Part shown: one piece after another, positions 1-4,435 of the stretch
Numbering within the stretch: position 1 is the stretch's first letter
Layout of the letters: each line of letters opens with the position of its first letter
Assembly: GCA_039934475.1 (NCBI GenBank)
Contig: JBDTMC010000513.1
Location: forward strand, 1 to 5,467
Length of the DNA stretch: 5,467 nucleotides
Direction: 5' to 3'
DNA from: JBDTMC01 sp039934475
GTDB taxonomy: Bacteria; Acidobacteriota; Terriglobia; Bryobacterales; Bryobacteraceae
Program-made: the position numbers and the translations under genes
Notes under the pieces: model-generated
What the model saw: the letters and a program-made list of their open reading frames with translations, nothing else
Databases searched by the model: none
What the model was told of the DNA's origin: nothing

Positions 1-166
1 CCAACGTCAATGCCGAGATCGCTGCCAATATCGCGCCGCTGCCCGATTGCTGGCCCTGCCCTAAGAAGGGTTCCTTGACCAACGTCAATGCCGAGATCGC
101 TGCCAATATCGCGCCGCTGCCCGATTGCTGGCCTTGCCCTAAGGGTTCCCTGACCAACGTCAATGC
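1..166. repeat. Near-identical direct tandem repeat, 78 bp + 75 bp + 13-bp partial copy
   Basis: Copy 1 is 1-78, copy 2 is 79-153, and a third copy starts at 154 and matches only for CCAACGTCAATGC (154-166) before diverging. Copies 1 and 2 differ by C56/T134, T75/C150 and a 3-base deletion near 141 (AAGAAGGG against AAGGG). Identity is so high that the duplication is either recent or kept uniform by recombination. Because copy 1 begins exactly at the window edge, more copies may lie to the left. No insertion-sequence ends or CRISPR-type spacers are visible. Confidence 0.95.
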
Positions 167-221
167 TGACAGCAATGTAGCCGAACTGCAACTGATTTCT
201 CCTGAGTTCCGGATCTCCTAA
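1..221 (+). CDS. 3' end of a tandem-repeat protein of unknown function (CxxC-containing 25/26-residue repeat)
   Basis: An open frame with codons starting at base 3 runs in from the left edge and ends at TAA 219-221. The start lies outside the window. I do not recognise the family. The visible 72 residues hold one 26-residue and one 25-residue copy of a repeat that begins TNVNAEIAANIAPL and continues PDCWPCPK(K)GSL. A third copy keeps only TNVNA before a different tail ending SPEFRIS. Within each copy NVNA-EIAA-NIAP shows a four-residue rhythm, followed by a Cys-Trp-Pro-Cys element flanked by prolines. The two substitutions between copies are synonymous in this frame (CCC/CCT for Pro, TTG/CTG for Leu), and the one indel removes a whole Lys codon. 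This suggests selection on the peptide. It could be the tail of a repetitive surface or secreted protein, or a multi-core precursor peptide; neither is shown. The opposite strand is also open here, so strand and frame are likely but not certain. Confidence 0.55.
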   Translation, partial: NVNAEIAANIAPLPDCWPCPKKGSLTNVNAEIAANIAPLPDCWPCPKGSLTNVNADSNVAELQLISPEFRIS

Positions 222-239
222 GGGCTTAACCGCCTTTGA

Positions 240-275
240 CACCAACGCCGAGCGTAGAGATTCCTCGGGTTGGTG
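240..275. terminator. Bulged hairpin after the repeat gene, possible terminator
   Basis: CACCAAC (240-246) pairs with GTTGGTG (269-275) and CCGAG (248-252) pairs with CTCGG (264-268). This gives 12 base pairs with a single bulged G247 and an 11-base loop. It begins 18 bases after the TAA of the repeat gene. No clean U-run follows (the next bases are GAAATAATG), so a factor-independent terminator is possible but not textbook. It could equally be an mRNA-stabilising 3' structure. The rest of 222-380 holds no gene I can support. Confidence 0.4.
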
Positions 276-337
276 GAAATAATGTAACGTTTTGTGAGAT
301 CTTCGAGAATCCAGTTGGTAGAAAACGTGGCGACTGA

Positions 338-346
338 TGGTACTAT
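338..346 (+). promoter_or_regulatory. Possible extended -10 promoter for the seven-helix membrane protein gene
   Basis: TGG-TACTAT matches the extended -10 pattern TGN-TATAAT (five of six in the hexamer). A TTGGTA at 315-320 could serve as a -35 element but at a long 20-base spacing, so the extended -10 would have to carry the promoter. Transcription would begin near 352-354, about 17 bases upstream of the GGAG ribosome site of the gene at 381. This is a pattern match only. Confidence 0.35.
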
Positions 347-369
347 TAGTTTATCGAGCCCGGGAAAAC

Positions 370-373
370 GGAG
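370..373 (+). promoter_or_regulatory. Ribosome binding site that sets the start at 381
   Basis: GGAG lies seven bases before ATG 381-383. The upstream in-frame GTG at 294 has no comparable site (it is preceded by AACGTTTT), and the 29 residues it would add are polar and unremarkable. This is why the shorter start is chosen. Confidence 0.6.
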
Positions 374-380
374 ACTTTGC

Positions 381-1166
381 ATGATCCGACGCGTTGAAAC
401 GATCGAACAACTCCTCTGGTATGTCATTCTCCTCGGCTTTTTCTTAATTATTGGCAATCTTTTCCGGAATCGGCTGCTGGGTGAATACCGATATCTGGCC
501 ATTTTCTCCGCCGTGCAGATCGTGCAGAACCTCTTCTTGCTGTGGATGTATAGCGCGCACAGAGACCTGTATCATCTGGCGTATGCATTCACCAGCCCTC
601 CGGTATGGCTGACATATATTTTGGTTGTTTTGGAACTTTATAATATCGCTCTTCAAAAATACGAAGGGATTGCCAAGCTCAGCCGCAAAGTCTTCCATGT
701 CTTTCTTGGAATCGCCATTGTGACTTCGCTTGTCACGCTGCTTCCCGAAGTGCACCCTTCCTTCAAGACTATGGAGAATTTGGTTGAGCTGTCACGGGTC
801 GAGCGCGGTATCGTTTCGAGTCTTGTCTTCTTTCTCTTAATGATTACGGGTTTTTTGCTCTGGTTTCCGGTCAAGCTCACCCGCAATGCCGTTGCGCACA
901 CAGGGTTTTGCGTCGTTTTCTTCCTCACCATCGCGGCCGGATTGTTCTTCCGGGACAGCACTGGAACAGATGCGACCAGGCTTGTGAGTACGATTTCGCT
1001 CGGTATGGCGGCCTTATGCCTGCCCGCGTGGGCGTTTGCGCTTAGTGCAGCGGGCGAGACGATCGCTGTGACGTCCCGGCAGTCCCTTGCGCCGGATCAG
1101 GAACGAGTTTTGAGGCAACAGTTGGATGGCTTTAACGACGCGCTTTTGCGGTCGTCGCGGAAATAA
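381..1166 (+). CDS. Seven-helix integral membrane protein of unknown function
   Basis: 261 residues from ATG 381, chosen for the GGAG seven bases upstream; a longer GTG start at 294 would add 29 residues. I see seven hydrophobic segments at about 10-28, 37-57, 64-91 (with a Pro-Pro kink), 104-121, 144-163, 170-190 and 201-221. A polar tail of about 40 residues follows. Basic loops (RNRLLGEYR near 29-37, LQKYEGIAKLSRK near 91-103, KLTRN near 165-169) and the C-terminal tail point to an outside N terminus and inside C terminus. Loops 2-3, 4-5 (acidic, near 122-143) and 6-7 would face the periplasm. No catalytic motif, histidine kinase, transporter signature or cofactor site is evident. Its size and topology resemble orphan membrane proteins common in Acidobacteriota, but that is a recollection, not a match. 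The gene looks richer in A and T than fabH and the genes to its right. It is followed by a separately promoted single-pass membrane protein gene on the same strand. Confidence 0.8.
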   Translation: MIRRVETIEQLLWYVILLGFFLIIGNLFRNRLLGEYRYLAIFSAVQIVQNLFLLWMYSAHRDLYHLAYAFTSPPVWLTYILVVLELYNIALQKYEGIAKLSRKVFHVFLGIAIVTSLVTLLPEVHPSFKTMENLVELSRVERGIVSSLVFFLLMITGFLLWFPVKLTRNAVAHTGFCVVFFLTIAAGLFFRDSTGTDATRLVSTISLGMAALCLPAWAFALSAAGETIAVTSRQSLAPDQERVLRQQLDGFNDALLRSSRK

Positions 1167-1189
1167 AAGGCTCCGTATATAAAAGGAGC

Positions 1190-1218
1190 TTGCCTCCCTT
1201 TTATTATTGGGTTATAAT
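1190..1218 (+). promoter_or_regulatory. Sigma-70-type promoter for the single-pass membrane protein gene
   Basis: TTGCCT (1190-1195, four of six with TTGACA) and a perfect TATAAT (1213-1218) are separated by exactly 17 bases. Transcription would start near 1225, leaving a 5' leader of about 25 bases that includes GAGGAG (1237-1242). It sits in the gap after the preceding stop at 1166, so the downstream gene can be expressed on its own. The same TTG can be read as a start codon at 1190, which would place the promoter inside the coding sequence; I reject that start. Confidence 0.7.
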
Positions 1219-1236
1219 CTTGGCGATAGGTATAAC

Positions 1237-1242
1237 GAGGAG
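1237..1242 (+). promoter_or_regulatory. Strong ribosome binding site for the gene at 1250
   Basis: GAGGAG followed by a seven-base spacer and ATG 1250-1252. It decides between this start and the in-frame TTG at 1190. Confidence 0.75.
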
Positions 1243-1249
1243 AATTGGG

Positions 1250-1753
1250 ATGAGTCTACTATGGGTACTAGCGGTTGCGGTTCTCCTGGCGCTGGGAGTG
1301 GTTGCCTATTTCATCTGGCGTTCTCGCCAGATGGGACCGGTCGACTTTGCGCCAGAATGGATCGCTGATTTTTCGGCAGCCCGATACCAGCCTATGGAGC
1401 GGTTGCTCGCCGATGAGGACTTTACGTTCCTCAAGGAGCACCTGCCAAACGGTGACAAGGTGATTGCCCGGTTGCGGGCTGAACGTAGGGCGATTTTCCG
1501 ATCGTATCTCAGCCAAATGAGCCGCGATTTCGGACGGCTGATGGCTGTAGGTAAACTGATGGTTCTGTATTCTCCGCAAGATCGGTCAGACTTGGCCGGT
1601 CAGCTCTTCCGGCAGGAGATGCGGTTCCGCATGGCATGGCTGGGCGCTCATGGGCGGCTGGTAATGCATAGTATGGGATTGGCTCCCATGTCTCTCCAAG
1701 GCTTGGTCAGTCCGATTCGACAACTCAGCACATCGATCCAGATGCCTCAGTAG
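1250..1753 (+). CDS. Single-pass membrane protein with helical cytoplasmic domain, unknown function
   Basis: 167 residues from ATG 1250, set by GAGGAG seven bases upstream and a promoter ending at 1218. Residues 1-22 form one strongly hydrophobic helix (MSLLWVLAVAVLLALGVVAY), followed at once by FIWRSRQ. The positive charge suggests the C-terminal part stays in the cytoplasm and the helix is an uncleaved anchor; a signal peptide is less likely because no AxA-type site follows. Residues 36-130 look alpha-helical and charged, with an arginine-rich stretch near 74-96 (ARLRAERRAIFRSYLSQM) and a SPQDRSDL segment near 108-115. No enzyme motif is visible. I recall similar uncharacterised single-helix proteins in Acidobacteriota but cannot name a family. 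It follows the seven-helix protein gene by 83 bases on the same strand, so a functional pairing is possible but unproven. The gene ends just before a strong terminator-like hairpin. Confidence 0.75.
   Translation: MSLLWVLAVAVLLALGVVAYFIWRSRQMGPVDFAPEWIADFSAARYQPMERLLADEDFTFLKEHLPNGDKVIARLRAERRAIFRSYLSQMSRDFGRLMAVGKLMVLYSPQDRSDLAGQLFRQEMRFRMAWLGAHGRLVMHSMGLAPMSLQGLVSPIRQLSTSIQMPQ
1309..1336 (+). other. Perfect inverted repeat inside the coding sequence
   Basis: CATCTGGCG (1312-1320), a TTCT loop (1321-1324) and CGCCAGATG (1325-1333) form a perfect 9-bp stem. Two G-U pairs and one A-U pair extend it to 12 bp in RNA. It lies 60-87 bases into the gene, exactly where the code passes from the membrane helix to the soluble domain (residues around FIWRSRQMG). 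Confidence 0.8.
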
Positions 1754-1776
1754 GCTGGCCTCGATCCTATCAATCC

Positions 1777-1816
1777 AGTCCTGCTGCGGCGCTTCTCCCT
1801 GCGCCGCAGCAGGACT
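1777..1816. terminator. Perfect 16-bp hairpin between convergent genes, probable bidirectional terminator
   Basis: AGTCCTGCTGCGGCGC (1777-1792) is the exact reverse complement of GCGCCGCAGCAGGACT (1801-1816), with an 8-base loop (TTCTCCCT). The stem is very GC-rich. On the plus strand it is followed by AGAGTTTCTTC, a modest U-rich stretch; on the minus strand no U-run follows. It starts 24 bases after the TAG of the single-pass membrane protein gene. Its right arm includes two bases of the stop codon of the convergent minus-strand protease gene. Confidence 0.75.
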
Positions 1817-2522
1817 AGAGTTTCTTCAATAACTGCCGGGCTTCCTTCCACTGCTCAAATTTCCGCTCCTCAGCCTTAAACGCTGGTGTGTGCACGCAGC
1901 GCCGCGCCCCGTTGTGTTCCACTGGGTATCGCAGGTGCAGCATCTCATGGTACAGGACGTACCGCACTGCCACCTCGCCCACCGCCGCGGAATCCAGGAT
2001 CTTGCTGAGGATGATGGCATTGTGAGAAGGATCGAAGTGGCCGAGCATGGTGCGGGAGGCCTTGCGGCTCCAGCCCAGTTGCGGCCGCGACATCAAACCA
2101 TGAAAGTACTGCAGGTTGAGTTCTTCAAACAGGATTTCCAGGTTGTAGTGGTCGCCTTCGGGACCGCTAACGAACTTCCGCCCGCGCTGCTGACGGACCA
2201 AATGCAGATTGCTGCGGACCTCGTGCCGATTCAAGTACAAGCGATACCGATTTGTATAGATCCGCGGAGTCTCTTTTCGGAAGAGCTTGCACAAAAGAAT
2301 CCAAGCCAGCGCTTCGAGCACCGGAACCGGGGCGGCAGCAAGCAAATCGCTCATGCGCACTTCGATGGAGTTTCCCTGCATCTTGATGTGGCTATTGGCG
2401 TTGGCAAACCGGCAGAAGCTCACTTGGATCGCCGGCTTGCTCGAAGCGGGGCGGATTTCCGAGTACACACGGACGTAGATCTCTTCCGGAGTTTGAAAGA
2501 AGAGGTCGCTCTGGACTTGCAT
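1815..2522 (-). CDS. SprT-like zinc metalloprotease domain protein
   Basis: 235 residues. The zinc-site motif HEMLH is at residues 192-196, with Glu193 as the expected catalytic base. A third histidine follows in CVHTPAF (His211) and then a basic/acidic KAEERKFEQW tail. This HExxH...H-x-x-x-F arrangement is that of the SprT-like family (related to SprT and the eukaryotic Spartan DNA-protein crosslink proteases). Residues 127-146 (YNLEILFEELNLQYFHGLMS) and the PQLGWSRKASRTMLGHFD stretch near 147-164 also fit the start of a SprT domain. Residues 1-120 are an N-terminal extension I do not recognise. There is no signal peptide, so it should be cytoplasmic. The start ATG (2520-2522) has GGAGG three bases upstream. 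It is divergent from fabH, and its stop codon is inside the hairpin at 1777-1816. Protease activity and substrate are inferred from the family only. Confidence 0.85.
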   Translation of the reverse strand: MQVQSDLFFQTPEEIYVRVYSEIRPASSKPAIQVSFCRFANANSHIKMQGNSIEVRMSDLLAAAPVPVLEALAWILLCKLFRKETPRIYTNRYRLYLNRHEVRSNLHLVRQQRGRKFVSGPEGDHYNLEILFEELNLQYFHGLMSRPQLGWSRKASRTMLGHFDPSHNAIILSKILDSAAVGEVAVRYVLYHEMLHLRYPVEHNGARRCVHTPAFKAEERKFEQWKEARQLLKKL

Positions 2523-2525
2523 TTT

Positions 2526-2530
2526 CCTCC
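2526..2530 (-). promoter_or_regulatory. Ribosome binding site of the SprT-like gene
   Basis: On the minus strand GGAGG is followed by AAA and the ATG at 2522. The three-base spacing is short but the match to the 16S tail is strong and it supports this start. I see no convincing -35/-10 pair in the 64-base divergent gap for either gene. Confidence 0.6.
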
Positions 2531-2577
2531 GACTTTAACATATCAAGGGAAGTTGCCTATTTCATTCGTTCGTAGTT

Positions 2578-2582
2578 GGAGG
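2578..2582 (+). promoter_or_regulatory. Ribosome binding site of fabH, supports a TTG start
   Basis: GGAGG lies four bases before TTG 2587-2589. There is no nearby in-frame ATG, and the TTG gives the N terminus (PKAKISALGCYAPP) expected for the family, so TTG is taken as the start. Confidence 0.65.
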
Positions 2583-2586
2583 ATTC

Positions 2587-3576
2587 TTGCCTAAAGCGAA
2601 AATCAGCGCTCTCGGATGCTATGCGCCTCCGCGGTTGCTGACGAATCAGGACCTCGAGAAGATGGTTGATACCACCGACCAGTGGATTATGGAGCGCACC
2701 GGCATCCGGACGCGGCACATCGCGGACCCGGGCATGGCGACTTCCGATATGGCGGTTTTGGCCGCCCGGGAGGTGCTGGCGCAACGTAATATCGACGCTT
2801 CCGAGATCGATGCCATCATCGTCTGCACGGTCACCCCGGACATGATGTTCCCGTCAACTGCCTGCCTTGTCCAGCACCAGTTGGGAGCCAAAGGCGCGTG
2901 GGGATTCGATCTGATTGCCGCCTGCTCGGGGTTTGTCTTTGGCCTCACCACGGCGGCGCACTTGGTAGAGTCCGGTTCTCACAAGAAGGTCCTCGTGATC
3001 GGCGCCGACACTATGTCGCGCATCATCGATTACACCAACCGGGCCACCTGCATCCTGTTCGGCGACGGCGCGGGCGCGATGCTGGTAGAGACCGCCGAAG
3101 ACGGCGAGGAGGGATTCCTCGGCTTCAAGAACGAGATTGACGGATCCGGCGCCGACGACCTGAAGATGCCGGCCGGGGGCAGCCGCCTCCCGCCGACCCA
3201 CGAAACAGTCGATCAGCGCTTGCACTACGTACACCAGGCCGGCCAGCAGGTTTTCAAGTACGCCGTACGGAAAATGTACGAGACGTGTCACGCGCTTCTC
3301 GAAAAAGCGGGCGTTTCTCCGTCCGAGGTCGCTTTGCTGGTGCCGCACCAGGCCAATCGCCGCATCATCACCGCAGCTGCCGAACGGCTTGGGATACCTG
3401 AGGAGCGAGTGATCATCAACATCGAATCCTACGGCAATACGACCGCGGCAACCATTCCGCTGGCCACCCGGGATGCCATCGGTCAGGGGCGGCTGCACAA
3501 AGGCGACCTGGTGGTGTTCGCGGCGGTCGGCGCAGGCTACACCGTGGGCACCAACCTCTGGCGCTGGGCGTACTAA
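2587..3576 (+). CDS. fabH: Beta-ketoacyl-ACP synthase III (FabH)
   Basis: Condenses acetyl-CoA (or another short acyl-CoA) with malonyl-ACP to begin each round of type II fatty acid synthesis in the cytoplasm. The protein has 329 residues, the usual length for the family. The catalytic triad is complete: Cys113 in AACSGF, His254 in PHQANRRI and Asn284 in SYGNTTAAT. Other family marks are TTDQWIMERTGIRTRHIA near 29-46, FGDGAGAMLVE near 158-168 and the C-terminal GAGYTVGTNLWRW. Translation begins at TTG behind a GGAGG. This FabH stands alone, with no plsX, fabD, fabG or acpP visible beside it, and the next gene is a myo-inositol oxygenase only 24 bases away. Primer preference (straight or branched) cannot be read from the sequence by eye. 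A specialised KAS III role in a secondary pathway is possible, but the sequence looks like an ordinary housekeeping FabH. Confidence 0.95.
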   Translation: MPKAKISALGCYAPPRLLTNQDLEKMVDTTDQWIMERTGIRTRHIADPGMATSDMAVLAAREVLAQRNIDASEIDAIIVCTVTPDMMFPSTACLVQHQLGAKGAWGFDLIAACSGFVFGLTTAAHLVESGSHKKVLVIGADTMSRIIDYTNRATCILFGDGAGAMLVETAEDGEEGFLGFKNEIDGSGADDLKMPAGGSRLPPTHETVDQRLHYVHQAGQQVFKYAVRKMYETCHALLEKAGVSPSEVALLVPHQANRRIITAAAERLGIPEERVIINIESYGNTTAATIPLATRDAIGQGRLHKGDLVVFAAVGAGYTVGTNLWRWAY

Positions 3577-3580
3577 AAGC

Positions 3581-3595
3581 CAGCGTGATACGCTG
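3581..3595 (+). other. Small hairpin in the fabH-MIOX gap
   Basis: CAGCG (3581-3585), a five-base TGATA loop and CGCTG (3591-3595) form a perfect but short stem. It lies immediately upstream of the MIOX start at 3601, where no Shine-Dalgarno sequence is visible. It is too short and lacks a U-run to act as a terminator. Confidence 0.4.
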
Positions 3596-3600
3596 ACAGC

Positions 3601-4434
3601 ATGGGACCGCTGGAGACACTTTCGCAGTGGGATGACTTTGTCGAGGAACGATACCGGCCCGACAAAAAACAGGAAGAGTTTCGCAACTACGAAGACACCA
3701 CTCCGGGTGTCCGTGAGTTCTACCGCCTCAACCATATCAACCAGACGCGGGATTTCGCGCTGGCGAAGAAGCGTGAGTTCATCGGCTCGCGCCGCCGGTC
3801 GATGACCGTGTGGCAGGCGATGGAGTATCTCAACACGCTGGTGGATGACAGCGACCCCGACACCGATCTCACACAGATCGATCACAATTTGCAGACTGCC
3901 GAAGCGATTCGCGCCGACGGTCATCCGCGCTGGATGGTGCTCACCGGGCTCATCCATGACCTGGGCAAAATCCTGTGCCTCTACGGAGAGCCTCAATGGG
4001 CTGTGGTCGGCGATACGTTTCCAGTGGGCTGCGCGTGGTCGGACAAGATCGTCTTCCCCGAGTTCTTCTCGGCCAACCCCGACCGCAACGTTCCTCAGTA
4101 TCAGACCCGCCTCGGCGTGTACGAGGAGGGCGCGGGATTGGATAGCGTCGATCTCTCGTGGGGCCACGACGAGTTTCTGTACCACGTATTGAAGGACAAA
4201 ATTCCGCTGCCCGGCCTGTACATGATCCGCTATCACTCCTGCTACCCCATCCATCGGGAGGGCGCCTACAGCTACCTGATGAACGATCAGGACCGCGAGA
4301 TGTTCGAATGGGTGAACAAGTTCAACCCCTACGACCTGTACTCCAAGGGCGCCGCGAAGCCGGACCTTGCCACACTACGGCCGTATTACGACGACCTCAT
4401 CAACGAGTTCCTGCCCGGCAAGCTCGACTGGTAG
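3601..4434 (+). CDS. Myo-inositol oxygenase (MIOX), bacterial homologue
   Basis: Predicted to cleave the ring of myo-inositol with O2 at a mixed-valent di-iron centre to give D-glucuronate, in the cytoplasm. The protein has 277 residues, against about 285 in mammals, and is alignable by eye along its full length. All six iron ligands of the mammalian enzyme have counterparts: His95 (DHNLQTAE), His119-Asp120 (LIHDLGK), His189 (WGHDEF), His212 (IRYHSCYP) and Asp244 (NPYDLYSK). Substrate-site residues are also present: Arg28 in FRNY, Lys123 in HDLGK and Asp138 in GDTFPVGC. The C terminus RPYYDDLINEFLPGKLDW follows the family pattern. It belongs to the HD-domain superfamily fold. ATG 3601 is 24 bases after the fabH stop, so the two genes probably share a transcript. 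No Shine-Dalgarno is apparent, so translation may depend on coupling. No inositol dehydrogenase, uronate isomerase or sugar transporter gene is in the window to show how the product is used. Confidence 0.95.
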   Translation: MGPLETLSQWDDFVEERYRPDKKQEEFRNYEDTTPGVREFYRLNHINQTRDFALAKKREFIGSRRRSMTVWQAMEYLNTLVDDSDPDTDLTQIDHNLQTAEAIRADGHPRWMVLTGLIHDLGKILCLYGEPQWAVVGDTFPVGCAWSDKIVFPEFFSANPDRNVPQYQTRLGVYEEGAGLDSVDLSWGHDEFLYHVLKDKIPLPGLYMIRYHSCYPIHREGAYSYLMNDQDREMFEWVNKFNPYDLYSKGAAKPDLATLRPYYDDLINEFLPGKLDW

Positions 4435-4435
4435 C

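Noticed and set aside
10..153. Two successive 22- and 21-codon mini-genes (ATG at 10 and 88, TGA at 76 and 151)
   Set aside because: They arise from the repeat in another frame, have no ribosome site, and one of the two copy differences changes Pro to Leu, so this frame shows less sign of selection than the long one.
1..166. CRISPR array
   Set aside because: The repeated units abut with no unique spacers between them and are 75-78 bases long, so this is a plain tandem duplication.
294..380. GTG start at 294 for the seven-helix protein
   Set aside because: No ribosome site precedes it, it lies upstream of the candidate promoter at 338-346, and ATG 381 has GGAG at seven bases.
1190..1249. TTG start at 1190 for the single-pass membrane protein
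   Set aside because: The TTG is part of the -35 element and the perfect -10 lies inside the extension; ATG 1250 has GAGGAG at ideal spacing.
1890..2594. Plus-strand open frame of 234 codons opposite the SprT-like gene
   Set aside because: It is the antisense shadow of a gene with a clear HEMLH zinc site and a good ribosome site; its own product has no family features.
2854..4254. Long minus-strand open frame of 466 codons opposite fabH and MIOX
   Set aside because: It runs antisense to two genes with complete catalytic motifs and straddles their boundary. Long antisense frames are common in GC-rich coding DNA, and the translation shows no recognisable domain.
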